DNA of 59,242 nucleotides from Ichthyosporea sp. XGB-2017a (Eukaryota > Opisthokonta > Ichthyosporea). Both the position numbers and the translations under genes were made by a program. The notes under the pieces were generated by a model. That model was given only the letters and a program-made list of their open reading frames with translations, was not told the DNA's origin and did no database searches. Below are positions 21,101 through 31,519 of the stretch, in pieces. Numbering within the stretch: position 1 is the first letter of the stretch; the number at the start of each line of letters is the position of its first letter. The stretch is taken from positions 59,430 to 118,671 of the forward strand of contig PDIM01010264.1 of the NCBI GenBank assembly GCA_002811675.1. The letters are read 5' to 3'.

Positions 21101-23525
21101 GAATATTTAAAAAACATATTTGTGAGCAAATGGCTGGTGGTACCGAGAAGACTGGCTTGATTGAAGCTTTGAAAGGGGGGACGTGGATCGATATATCCCG
21201 TATCGCGCGGGAATCGGGCCTGTATCAGACTACCTATAGTTGCCATCTTCATGCCGCCGAATTTAACGTTCCTGATCTCTACATGGAGGCTGCTAAACTG
21301 GAGTGGGATAAAGGAAATCATCACAAGGTAAGTCCTAATTTTTGATGTAACTTGTGGTAGCAATTAGTGTTCTGTTTACTGAAGATTCATTGTATGCTAA
21401 CAACTTCTTGTGTATACCCCACCTTTCAAACAAAGGCTCTCCTTACACTGAGGGGACACGTGGAGCGATTGAAAAATCAAAAGCACCTTTCAAAGTCGAC
21501 ACGGGCACAAGACAATTTGGCCGAATGTGCTTTGATTATAGGTATTTGGATGGAAGAAACTAGTCAGTCCAGATCGCTAGATATTGTTGAGCAGTTCAAA
21601 GAAGTTACAAGAATACGTCCAAAGTGGGAAAAGGGGCATTTTCATTTGGGAAAATATTTTGACACTCTTTATGGATCTTTAGATGGGGCTTCATCTGCTG
21701 CCCATTTGAAAAACCTTGTTAAATTTTACGGAAACTCTTTAATGTATGGAAATAGTTATATATTTCAAGCCCTTCCCCGCCTCCTCGAAGCTTGGATGGA
21801 ATACGGAGAGAGTACTGGCTGCTCTGCAAAAGGCCTGGATGATGTAAATGAAGTGATATATACGCATATTAAACATTTACCTGCATACCAGCTGTACACT
21901 TGCTTTTCACAGCTTATGAGTAGAATTTGTCACCCGAACGTGACTGTATTTGCTGCTTTAAAATCACTTGTTGTCAAAGTTATTAATGAGTATCCTCAAC
22001 AAGGTGTGTGGTCACTCCTTGCTATCCACAACTCTACTGATAAAAGTAGGAAAAGCCGATGCAAAGACATTGTAAATGCAGTTGGCAATCATAAAGAAGT
22101 CATCAAAAGGATGATCTGTCTCTCCGATAGCCTTATATCTCTTTGTGACCTCCGCATTGAACAGCACGAAAAGAGCTTTAGCCTTGATCAAAAGCTGCGG
22201 AAACTGCGCCGCAATTCTGAAAGCGGACTCTTGGTACCAATCCAATCTTCTTTGACGTGTGTTCTACCAACAACCGCCACCGCCCCAGAACACTACTCTG
22301 CGTTTCCTGGAGTGCTGCCAACCATCTATGAGTTTGAAGATCGTGTTGAATTAATGGCCTCTTTGCAAAGACCAAGAAAATTTATTATAGTGGGTAGTGA
22401 CGGTGTGAGATATCCATTCTTAGCCAAACCCAAAGATGATTTGCGAAAAGACAGCAGGGTAATGGAATTGAATTCCATGATAAATCGGCTTTTGAAAAAG
22501 GATCAAAGTAGTCGCAATCATCAGCTCCATATTAGAACTTATGCAGTTGTTCCCTTAAATGAAGACAATGGCTTGATTGAATGGGTTTCGAACATGCTTG
22601 GATTTAAAGGAATTGTAATGAAGATTTATCAAAAAGAAAAAATCAAGATTCCCAAGACTCAGGAAATTATGCAAATGATGGGGGGAAGGCACTCAAAATT
22701 CACCCACAGTCAACAGAAACATATATTTGAAAACAAAATACTACCAAAATTCCCACCTGTGTTTTCCTTGTGGTATGTAGAGAATTTTCCTGACCCAAAC
22801 AACTGGTATTCTAGTAGACTATTGTATGCTAGTACCACCGCTGTTATGTCCATGGCCGGATATGTTGTTGGGCTTGGGGATCGCCATGGAGAAAACATTC
22901 TATTTGACTCCGTGACTGGTAAGTAAATTTGTGGATCAAAAAACTAAAGCAGTGTATTTTAGTCTTTCTATCTTTATTAACCACTTCGATACAAATGTAA
23001 TAGGAGAGAGCATGCATGTAGATTTAAACTGCCTATTTAACAAAGGTGAGACCTTTGAGACCCCGGAAAGGGTGCCATTTAGACTAACACACAACATGAT
23101 CGATGCCCTTGGCCCAACGGGAGTAGAAGGCCCCTTCCGCAAAACCTGTGAAGTAACCATGCGCCTGTTTAGAAAGGAATGTGATTCCTTGCTTAGTGTA
23201 CTTCGACCCTTTTTACATGATCCTTTGCTCGATTGGACAAGAAGCTCGAGAGGGCCAAAAAGAGCCCCAGATGAGGTAAGTTTCACTTTGTGCCTTTCGT
23301 TTTCCATAGTACTATGGTTTGAGATATTGAATTAAAACAATCTCCATTATTTAGGTGAAAAGGCAAGCGTCAAAAGTAGTGAATGATATTGAAAAGAGAC
23401 TGAGGGGTAAACTTCAAAACAGTCTGCCCATCTCCATTGAAGGACAAGTTCATGAGCTGATACACCAAGCAACTGATAATGCCAATTTATCACTTATGTA
23501 CGTTGGGTGGGGAGCATACCTATAG
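15133..23525 (+). CDS. ATR: ATR-type checkpoint kinase (PIKK)
   Basis: Four exons: 15133-21327, 21436-22918, 23004-23275 and 23355-23525. They give 2706 residues, against 2644 in human ATR. ATR is the nuclear Ser/Thr kinase that signals replication stress. The long N-terminal part is helical-repeat in character; a UME-like segment lies near residues 1040-1150 (DSMCQLYEKPDEI) and FAT repeats occupy about 1650-2300. The kinase has RKFIIVGSDGVRYPFLAKPKDD, the catalytic loop GLGDRHGENILFD, and the activation segment MHVDLNCLFNKG spliced across exons 2 and 3. The protein ends in an FATC motif (SLMYVGWGAYL). Intron 1 contains a TGCTAAC branch site. Key catalytic residues are present. The shape of the kinase and FATC favours ATR over ATM or TOR. 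Confidence 0.95.
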
Positions 23526-23547
23526 GGCAATATATCAGCCCTGAATG

Positions 23548-23553
23548 AATAAA
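23548..23553 (+). terminator. AATAAA polyadenylation signal of ATR
   Basis: AATAAA 23 bases after the ATR stop. It lies only 32 bases before the stop of the convergent MUL1 gene, so the two 3' UTRs probably overlap. Confidence 0.55.
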
Positions 23554-23584
23554 GGAATGGAAAGAAGACTTGTTTGCACAGAAC

Positions 23585-24899
23585 TCAATGAAATGCCTGC
23601 ACTATACGAGAAATGCGCCCGCGACAGACAGGGCAATCTTCAAGAGCACGAGCACAAGGCAAGCATGTAAACATATGGCCACATTCAAGGACAACTGCAT
23701 TTCTCGGCCTGCAGTAACAAATAATGCATTGTACAGCATCATCTTCACCTGGGGGATTGCTTCCAGAGGGTCCCATATTCTCAAAATCTTCTATTGCCCG
23801 ACGTGAACTCTCGGCACGTGCCCGTTCTTTAAAGTATTGGCGCGCTTTAACAAACAAAAGAACGAGCCCAAGCACTCCAAACGCCACTGCCAACCATTTG
23901 AACGCAACTTGTGCTCGTCGCTCTTGTTGAATTATTGAAGGCAGGTCAGATGTACTAACAACAAATGGATACCCTTTCATATTCAACCCAATTGGCTCCC
24001 TAATACTTATTCGACTGCAAGATTATATCAACAATATTTTTTTTTAGCACATTCACCTTCAAAGCCCACCTTAAAACCCACATTTGAATACTTTACCTTC
24101 CTTCTAGCAGAATAGCTTCCCCAGCCACCAGAATTGGTTTCTTTAGAGGCAATATCCTCTCCGTGTGCTGAAAACCTCTCGACTTTTCCCCACTTGCCCA
24201 GTCCAAAAGAGCTCCCGAAGTGCTACTTTCTTTGGGAATGAATTTATCGTAAACAATCTGAAGGGAGAGGTATGGGGAACGCAACGGCTCCTGAATAGCA
24301 GCCAGTTGTCCAGCTCGATCAGCCAAACTAAACGGGATCGAAGTGGTTGTGGAGCTAACCTTTCTTGTAAAGTCATGCCTTGATGCGTGCAAAGGCAATA
24401 CAGAAAGTCACAGTTAGGAATAACAACTAAAACATATTTTTGGAGAAGGATAAACCACCTTACCAAGTTCTGGTGGAGCTTTTCCATTCACTAACATGCT
24501 CTTTAATCACCAAAGAATATATTGCACACTCCTGTTGAGGTTTCACGTATTGAGTCTTCAACGCAGGGTGCTGCAGCACTCCCGATCCTCCTGCTCCTTC
24601 TTCCACCCGGGCACTTGTCATCCCTGTCACAATTACATATTGGCTATCCACGCCCCCACTTCCCAGCAGATTCTTAATCTCCCTAAGGGAAACAACCCGT
24701 GTAGACTGCGCACCGCATAAACACACACACACAAACACGTTAGATTGATCAATAAAATGCGTGCATCATTACACTCACAGTAGTGTACTTTTGCCTTATG
24801 CCTTACCTCGAGAATTTCTGCACTATGCCCATAGTGTTTGTAGCACCCAAAGAACCCCAGGCCAAGGGCAAAAGACACTGCAGATCCCACAAGCAGCAT
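23585..24899 (-). CDS. MUL1: MUL1/MAPL-like mitochondrial E3 ubiquitin ligase
   Basis: Four exons: 24899-24807, 24705-24464, 24378-24097 and 24014-23585. They give 348 residues, against 352 in human MUL1. The N-terminal membrane segment (MLLVGSAVSFALGLGFFG) is followed by a GIDE/BAM-type domain with VVSLREIKNLLGS and a second membrane segment near 240-260 (AFKWLAVAFGVLGLVLLFV). The C-terminal RING finger is CIICYCRPRNAVVLECGHMF followed by CLPCARALEDCPVCRGRI, with all eight zinc ligands present. MUL1 sits in the mitochondrial outer membrane and ubiquitinates or SUMOylates mitofusin and other targets. The architecture matches in full. The next gene upstream is mitochondrial EF-Tu on the same strand. 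Confidence 0.9.
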
Positions 24900-25466
24900 G
24901 TGTCGACTAGCCAGAGGCAGGCAGGCACATATATATCTATTTACACAACTTGCGAACGTGGATTCACTTCACTTGACCAGTCAATCAGCAACACTCGACA
25001 AAGCACAACAAAATAAAACACGAACCCGCCCTAAACATTTTTCTGTTTCACAGCCTGGTGAGGCTATTCTTCTTTCTTTGTTTCAATTTTGTTTCTTCCT
25101 ACACTACAAATTTTTATTATTTATGATTCTCAAAATCTAAAGCAAATTCTAAAAAAAAAAAAACATCCAACTATCATTTCAATTGCCTCGTTCAAATATT
25201 ATTTGCACCTTCTCCTGAAAAATGCCAATTTACAGACCAACTCCCTCTTCGCCCTGTTCTTCATTTTCTCCCTCTTTTCCTTATAAATAAAACACGCGTG
25301 ACTCAGTTGAACAAGAGAGAGAGACAGAGAACGTTAAAAAGAGGCATGACAAAAGGTAAGCACTAACAATTTGAAAGCGTGAATGTCTACCCAAAATATG
25401 TTATTATTGCTATTATTGCTGTTACAATTACTACTACTATTCCTTTCCTACTATCCCTTTCCGCCT
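24900..25466. other. intergenic, MUL1 promoter and EF-Tu 3' region
   Basis: 567 bp between two minus-strand genes. It contains a TATATAT run at about 24931-24937 near the MUL1 start and A-rich or T-rich stretches. No gene is seen. Confidence 0.5.
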
Positions 25467-26765
25467 TTACTTAAGAATCTCAGAGATAACCCCACGTCCA
25501 ACAGTTCTGCTTCCCTCCCTCAATGCAAATCTGAGACCAGGCTCGACAGCAATAGGAGAGGTCAATTCAATGGTCATGGTGGCATTATCCCCGGGCATCA
25601 CCATCTCCTTTCCTTTGGGCAATTTAATCGAGCAGGTGACATCTCCGGTACGGAAAAATCCCTGAGGGCGATAGTTATTCACAAATGGAGTGTGTCTTCC
25701 TCCCTCTTCCTTGGACAAGATATACAACTCAGCGACCACTTCAGTGTGGGCAGAGGCAGTTCCACGATGGCACATAACCTGTCCACGGGAAACTTCCTCA
25801 CGCTTGAGACCACGGCAGAGGGCCCCAAGGTTATCCCCGGCCATTCCTTGGTCGAGATTTTTGTGGAACATTTCAATTCCGGTAACAGTAGTCTTGAGAT
25901 CACGTCCATAACCAATAATATCAACCTCCTCTCCCTTCTTGATAATACCACGCTCCACGCTTCCGGTCACAACGGTACCACGACCACCAATAGAGAAGAC
26001 ATCTTCAACTGACAAAAGAAAAGGCTTGTCCAAATCACGCTCGGGCTGGGGAATGTAAGAATCGACGGCCTCCAACAACTTCTTGATACTCTCGATACCC
26101 AACTCAGGTTTCTTGTCCTCCAATGCGCACAATGCAGAACCAGCAATGACAGGGCAGTTATCTCCATCAAAACCATACTCGTTCAGAACCTCACGCATCT
26201 CCAATTCAACCAACTCAAGCATTTCTGCATCATCCACAATATCAGCCTTGTTGATATACACAACAAGATTCTTCACTCCGACCTGCTTGGCAAGCAACAA
26301 GTGTTCTCTGGTCTGGGGCATCTGACCGTCAGTACCAGACACAACCATAATAGCACCGTCCATCTGAGCGGCTCCGGTAATCATGTTCTTCACATAATCA
26401 GCGTGCCCAGGGCAATCCACGTGAGCATAATGTCTCTTATCTGTCTCATACTCGACATGGGCAGATGAGATAGTAATACCACGCGCACGTTCCTCGGGGG
26501 CGTTATCGATGGCATCATAAGCCTTGAAATCAGCACCACCAGCATTGGCAAGAACCTTGGTAATGGCGGCAGTCAGGGTCGTCTTTCCGTGATCAACGTG
26601 ACCGATGGTTCCGATGTTACAATGGGGTTTTTCACGATTAAAGTCGGCATAGCCACGACGGCATGCCATAGCGGTTGCGGCAGCAACGGGGGAGGAAGAA
26701 AGAATATTGCTTCTCTGCCTCAGGGCAGATGCCACTCCGGATTTAACAAACAAACTAGAAATCAT
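25467..26765 (-). CDS. TUFM: mitochondrial elongation factor Tu
   Basis: Intronless, 432 residues. EF-Tu is a GTPase that delivers aminoacyl-tRNA to the ribosome. Residues 1-35 form a basic, Ser/Ala-rich mitochondrial presequence before the conserved [24 protein letters not shown]-binding motifs are GHVDHGKT (G1), RGITI (G2), DCPGHADY (G3), NKAD (G4) and GSALCAL (G5). Domains 2 and 3 follow with [22 protein letters not shown] and a family-typical end ([17 protein letters not shown]). The bacterial-type sequence plus presequence indicate a nucleus-encoded mitochondrial protein. Codon use is cleaner and more GC-rich than its neighbours, as expected for high expression. Confidence 0.97.
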   Translation of the reverse strand: MISSLFVKSGVASALRQRSNILSSSPVAAATAMACRRGYADFNREKPHCNIGTIGHVDHGKTTLTAAITKVLANAGGADFKAYDAIDNAPEERARGITISSAHVEYETDKRHYAHVDCPGHADYVKNMITGAAQMDGAIMVVSGTDGQMPQTREHLLLAKQVGVKNLVVYINKADIVDDAEMLELVELEMREVLNEYGFDGDNCPVIAGSALCALEDKKPELGIESIKKLLEAVDSYIPQPERDLDKPFLLSVEDVFSIGGRGTVVTGSVERGIIKKGEEVDIIGYGRDLKTTVTGIEMFHKNLDQGMAGDNLGALCRGLKREEVSRGQVMCHRGTASAHTEVVAELYILSKEEGGRHTPFVNNYRPQGFFRTGDVTCSIKLPKGKEMVMPGDNATMTIELTSPIAVEPGLRFALREGSRTVGRGVISEILK

Positions 26766-26877
26766 TTTGAGCTTTTTTTGATTTTCTCTTCTTGCAGTAA
26801 AACTTTAAACAACAAAGAAAAACGAAATATTTCTAATCTACTCTAAAGAGTAGCAGGTCTAAGGTGTTCTCACACGT

Positions 26878-27843
26878 NNNNNNNNNNNNNNNNNNNNNNN
26901 NNNNNNNNNNNNNNNNNNNNNNNNNNNNNNNNNNNNNNNNNNNNNNNNNNNNNNNNNNNNNNNNNNNNNNNNNNNNNNNNNNNNNNNNNNNNNNNNNNNN
27001 NNNNNNNNNNNNNNNNNNNNNNNNNNNNNNNNNNNNNNNNNNNNNNNNNNNNNNNNNNNNNNNNNNNNNNNNNNNNNNNNNNNNNNNNNNNNNNNNNNNN
27101 NNNNNNNNNNNNNNNNNNNNNNNNNNNNNNNNNNNNNNNNNNNNNNNNNNNNNNNNNNNNNNNNNNNNNNNNNNNNNNNNNNNNNNNNNNNNNNNNNNNN
27201 NNNNNNNNNNNNNNNNNNNNNNNNNNNNNNNNNNNNNNNNNNNNNNNNNNNNNNNNNNNNNNNNNNNNNNNNNNNNNNNNNNNNNNNNNNNNNNNNNNNN
27301 NNNNNNNNNNNNNNNNNNNNNNNNNNNNNNNNNNNNNNNNNNNNNNNNNNNNNNNNNNNNNNNNNNNNNNNNNNNNNNNNNNNNNNNNNNNNNNNNNNNN
27401 NNNNNNNNNNNNNNNNNNNNNNNNNNNNNNNNNNNNNNNNNNNNNNNNNNNNNNNNNNNNNNNNNNNNNNNNNNNNNNNNNNNNNNNNNNNNNNNNNNNN
27501 NNNNNNNNNNNNNNNNNNNNNNNNNNNNNNNNNNNNNNNNNNNNNNNNNNNNNNNNNNNNNNNNNNNNNNNNNNNNNNNNNNNNNNNNNNNNNNNNNNNN
27601 NNNNNNNNNNNNNNNNNNNNNNNNNNNNNNNNNNNNNNNNNNNNNNNNNNNNNNNNNNNNNNNNNNNNNNNNNNNNNNNNNNNNNNNNNNNNNNNNNNNN
27701 NNNNNNNNNNNNNNNNNNNNNNNNNNNNNNNNNNNNNNNNNNNNNNNNNNNNNNNNNNNNNNNNNNNNNNNNNNNNNNNNNNNNNNNNNNNNNNNNNNNN
27801 NNNNNNNNNNNNNNNNNNNNNNNNNNNNNNNNNNNNNNNNNNN
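26878..27843. other. assembly gap of 966 N
   Basis: Unresolved bases followed immediately by a long poly-A tract. Confidence 0.95.

Positions 27844-27935
<92 letters not shown>
27844..27935 (+). repeat. poly-A tract of 92 bases bordering the gap
   Basis: Uninterrupted A from the gap edge to 27935, then A-rich sequence to about 27991. Its true length is unknown because it runs into the gap. Confidence 0.9.
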
Positions 27936-27936
<1 letters not shown>

Positions 27937-28342
27937 GAGGAAAAATGAAAATTTTTCACAAAACAAACAACAAAAACCGAAACGAAAAAAAAAAAGTGTC
28001 GCCCCTTGGGAAAATCCACCACGAGGCCTTCTTGGGTGAAACATGTGATCTATTCGTAACCCTAGTGGAGGGTACTTGTATGGAGTAACTCCATACTAGA
28101 GACAAGGGGCATAGAGAATTACACCGCGTGACATGATTTGTTTCAGTCACTATTTATAGAAAAAATTATTAAGGCGAGTGAGTCTTGCACAAATATAAGG
28201 GAGAGCACTATGTAGTGTGCCAAACACTATGTACTATGAGGGAAATAATAACAAAAGAGAGACAGAGACAGAGGCAGAGAAAGAGAGAGAGAGAGGGAAT
28301 CATTGTTGCCGCAGGTAAGTGTGTGTACAAGGATTCATTGTC

Positions 28343-30586
28343 ATGTCGTCTGAAGCGGTGAAAGTCCTGGTCCGTGCGAGACCATTGAATAGTAAGGAGA
28401 AGCGTGAAGAGGATTATAATGCGCTTGAAATTGATATGGAGGCATGCCAAGTATCTTTGTCTAACAGAGGAGATGCAGTAAAGAGATTTACATTTGATGC
28501 CGTGTACGATGGGAGTATTAATAGCAATGAAATCTACGAGGAGACGGGTTTCCCTCTTGTGGAGTCTGTGATGGATGGTTATAATGGAACTATTTTTGCG
28601 TATGGGCAGACGGGGTGTGGAAAAACTTTCACAATGGAGGGACTTAGAGAACCAAAGGATAAGCGGGGTATTATCCTTCAAGCGTTTGACCATGTCTTTG
28701 ACAGGATACATATAGCAGATAAAAATATCAAGTTTCTGGTGCATGCCTCCTATTTAGAGATCTACAATGAGGATATTAAAGACTTGCTCAACCCAGGGGG
28801 AGAAAAGCTGGATTTGCACGAGCATCCTTCAAAGGGGGTATATGTACATGGCCTATCTCATCACGTGGTGAATAATGCCTCGGAGACTGATAAGATTATG
28901 CAAAAGGGAGGGAGGATGCGGCACACCGGGGCGACTCTAATGAATGACCAGTCCTCTCGATCGCACTCTATATTCACCATTGTTGTTGAGAGTGAGAAGG
29001 TGGAAGAGCAGCAAGGCGACGATGGAAAATCGAAAGGCACAAGAACCACACGAAAAGTAGCGAAGCTCAATCTTGTGGATTTGGCTGGGAGTGAGAGGCA
29101 ATCAAAGACGGGGGCTGCTGGACAGCGTTTAAAGGAAGCAACAAAGATTAATCTATCCCTTTCAGCGCTCGGAAACGTTATTTCTGCCCTTGTTGACGGT
29201 AAGTCAAAACATATTCCATATAGAGACTCAAAACTGACGAGGCTGCTTCAAGATTCCCTTGGAGGAAATATGAAAACAATTATGATCGCATGCATCTCAC
29301 CGTCCAGCAGCAATACTGACGAAACAATGAGCACGCTGAGATATGCAAATCGCGCAAAAGAAATTAAGAACAAGCCTAAACAGAATATGGACGCTAAAGA
29401 TGCTCTAATTGCAAAATATCAAGAGGAAATCAAGCGCCTCAAGGCACTTTTGGAGGGAAAGGATCCTTCTTTGCTTGCTGCTTTCCTTCAAGGGGGTTTA
29501 AAACCAGCGCCCAAACAGAAGGTAAAGAAAATTACTGTGGATCCAGAAACCGGGGAGCAGACAGAAACTGAAGTCGAAGTCGAAGTCGAAGATGAATTTG
29601 AGGGAGGCGGGATGCTGACTGCCATGGAGAATGACTTGCGCGCCCAATTTGAGGCAATGCAGTTGCAGAACAAAAAGTTGTTGGAGGATAAGAGTAATAT
29701 AGAGAAGAATGCGGAAGAGATCAAGGCGCTAATGGAACAAGAGAAAGAAAAGTGGCTGAAGGAAAAGTTGACTCTTCTTGAGAGTGATGTTGTGATGGGT
29801 GGTGAAGAGGCCGACGACCAAAACAAAGTCACCGCCTTTGAGCAAAGACAGCAGAAGATATTTGCCAAAATTAAAAACCGAAAAGAACGAATGAAAGAAC
29901 TGCTGAAGGATGAAGAGAACTTTGAAGAGGCTATGTACACCAATCTTAGTGAGCAGGTGGAAGACAAAAATAGAAAAATCCGAAAGTTAAAGCAACAAAT
30001 GGAAAATATGCAAAAAGAACTTGAAGAAGCAAAAGTAGCTGCCAAAGACGGGGTGACAAAGGTGAAGGAGCAGCTCCATCAATCCGAAAAGGAAAGGTTA
30101 TTTTTATTAGCTTTTGCTGACACTGCAGCAAACCTCGTACGCAAGGACTGCAACTTCAGTTCTTTGGATCGCATTCGTAAGCAATCTACTTTCGATAAGG
30201 AAGGAAAGGTATGGACTCTTCCTAAAGTAACCTTGGAAGGGGCAGGGTTGCCTGGATCATCCTCAGCCAAACCAGTCAGCAGGAGGGGTCCTTTGGCACG
30301 GTCTCAACAGCAAGAAGAACCTTCCTCAACTACGTCCTACAACCTAATTAAATCTCGCAGCGGAAGCAAATCCAGTGCGGTTATTGGAAAAAAAACAATT
30401 ACCACAAAGGAAGGGTACGACTACGAAGACGATTTTGAAGATTCGGATAATGAAGGTGAAGAAGAACCACCAATACCCAAAAACATCCCACGGAATTTGG
30501 CCCCAATTGGGGCTTTAAGCTCCTCAAAAAGCTCGTTTCCAAAGGCAAAAGGCCTTCTCAAACGCCGAGGAACCAATATTTTCTAA
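28343..30586 (+). CDS. kinesin-2-like N-terminal motor protein
   Basis: Intronless, 747 residues from the ATG of MSSEAVKVLVRARPLN. The motor domain (1-340) has P-loop GQTGCGKT, switch I NDQSSRSHSIF, switch II LVDLAGSE and HIPYRDSKLTRLLQDSLGGN. The neck (KPKQNMDAKDALIAKYQEEI) is typical of the KIF3/KIF17 (kinesin-2) group that drives anterograde intraflagellar transport. Coiled coil covers about 430-600. The tail is Ser-rich and ends in an acidic stretch (DYEDDFEDSDNEGEEE) and a basic C-terminus. A GTAAGT upstream of the ATG has no matching acceptor and is not used here. Which kinesin-2 subtype is meant cannot be told. Confidence 0.88.
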   Translation: MSSEAVKVLVRARPLNSKEKREEDYNALEIDMEACQVSLSNRGDAVKRFTFDAVYDGSINSNEIYEETGFPLVESVMDGYNGTIFAYGQTGCGKTFTMEGLREPKDKRGIILQAFDHVFDRIHIADKNIKFLVHASYLEIYNEDIKDLLNPGGEKLDLHEHPSKGVYVHGLSHHVVNNASETDKIMQKGGRMRHTGATLMNDQSSRSHSIFTIVVESEKVEEQQGDDGKSKGTRTTRKVAKLNLVDLAGSERQSKTGAAGQRLKEATKINLSLSALGNVISALVDGKSKHIPYRDSKLTRLLQDSLGGNMKTIMIACISPSSSNTDETMSTLRYANRAKEIKNKPKQNMDAKDALIAKYQEEIKRLKALLEGKDPSLLAAFLQGGLKPAPKQKVKKITVDPETGEQTETEVEVEVEDEFEGGGMLTAMENDLRAQFEAMQLQNKKLLEDKSNIEKNAEEIKALMEQEKEKWLKEKLTLLESDVVMGGEEADDQNKVTAFEQRQQKIFAKIKNRKERMKELLKDEENFEEAMYTNLSEQVEDKNRKIRKLKQQMENMQKELEEAKVAAKDGVTKVKEQLHQSEKERLFLLAFADTAANLVRKDCNFSSLDRIRKQSTFDKEGKVWTLPKVTLEGAGLPGSSSAKPVSRRGPLARSQQQEEPSSTTSYNLIKSRSGSKSSAVIGKKTITTKEGYDYEDDFEDSDNEGEEEPPIPKNIPRNLAPIGALSSSKSSFPKAKGLLKRRGTNIF

Positions 30587-30606
30587 CATATTGACTATAT
30601 AAATAG

Positions 30607-30612
30607 AATAAA
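30607..30612 (+). terminator. AATAAA polyadenylation signal of kinesin
   Basis: AATAAA 20 bases past the stop, overlapped by further AATAAAT copies, 43 bases before the convergent POLD4 stop. Confidence 0.55.
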
Positions 30613-30655
30613 TAAATAACACCACACAAAACACAATGATTCCCTGTGGTCCAAA

Positions 30656-31288
30656 TTACAACACTCCATTCCACAAATTCTCGCTGTATTCCGGATTCTT
30701 CTCATTCGCTTCAATCAAACTTCGTACTTTCTTCGGAGGATTCAGACCACTTCGTTCGGCTCTGTCCCACCTTTGCAATCTTGAAATTCCTAATAAAAAC
30801 CAAAGCAATTAGTCAACTGAAACTAATCCGCGTCTCAATGGTTATAAACCTTAGAAACCTTTTACTTACCTATGCATGGTCCATACTTCGGGTCTAAATC
30901 AAAGCCTTTTAGTAGCGCAACCTCCTGCCTCTGTCGCTCTTCCTTATTTATTGCTTTAGCTTCCCGGTCTACTGATGTTAAGCCCTTCTCCTGATTGTGG
31001 TCCACCTTCTTTTTTTTTACGCCTTCGACAGCTGTGCTAATTTCAGTCACGGGAGATTCTGCAGCTTGTTTATTTTTTATCCCAGAAGACGCGTTAGATA
31101 CTAAAGTTGACATCCGGAAATATAAACGAAAAGAATAAAAGCTGTTAGTAAGACCCATTCGAACATACAATGAGCCGTTTCGTAGTTGGAAAATAAACAA
31201 TACCTCGATTAGATCTTCGCTGCTGCTTCAGCCCGTCTGTGATTTTCGGCTGTGCCTGCTCAATCACCTTTCGTTTTTTAGGCGCCAT
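30656..31288 (-). CDS. POLD4: DNA polymerase delta subunit 4
   Basis: Three exons, 31288-31204, 31100-30870 and 30789-30656, encode 149 residues. POLD4 (p12) is the smallest subunit of replicative polymerase delta. The C-terminal core is diagnostic: LLKGFDLDPKYGPCIG in exon 2 joins ISRLQRWDRAERSGLNPPKK in exon 3, ending ENLWNGVL. The N-terminus starts MAPKKRKV, a basic nuclear localisation signal, followed by QPKITDGL, which resembles the noncanonical PCNA-binding ITD motif of human POLD4. The middle is Lys-rich and disordered. Intron 1 has a perfect TACTAAC branch site. In human cells p12 is degraded after DNA damage under ATR signalling; an ATR gene lies 7 kb away, without evidence of linkage in function. 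Confidence 0.92.
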
Positions 31289-31519
31289 CTTTTGCTTGTC
31301 GGAAATCAAAATAAGAGTGAGGAACACACGGATTTTTATAAAATAGAAAGCATAAACAGAAAAAAAAAAAAAAACATTTCACATTTATTTTGACCTTTTT
31401 TCTTTTTTTCATTTGAACCAAAAAAATTCAGACCTCGTCAGCGGGTGGCCTTGGAATGGTCCAGATTTTTCCTTCTTCTTTTCCAAAACCATTTTGTACA
31501 GTTTAATTTACATTATATC

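Larger units (their letters stand above)
26766..28342. other. divergent intergenic region with N gap, EF-Tu / kinesin
   Basis: The sequenced flanks hold the EF-Tu promoter (26766-26877), a long A tract, and about 400 bp upstream of kinesin. That stretch contains an 8-bp perfect hairpin GTATGGAG-TAA-CTCCATAC at 28078-28096 and an AG-repeat at 28250-28297. No gene can be read here; the long apparent frames crossing it consist of N and poly-A. Confidence 0.6.

Noticed and set aside
21328..21435. Apparent stop and frame change inside ATR
   Set aside because: It is a 108-nt intron with GTAAGT donor, TGCTAAC branch site and AG acceptor; the joined protein continues the FAT domain.
26833..28044. 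Three frames of about 390-400 codons crossing the second gap
   Set aside because: They consist of N and poly-A or poly-T and carry no sequence information.
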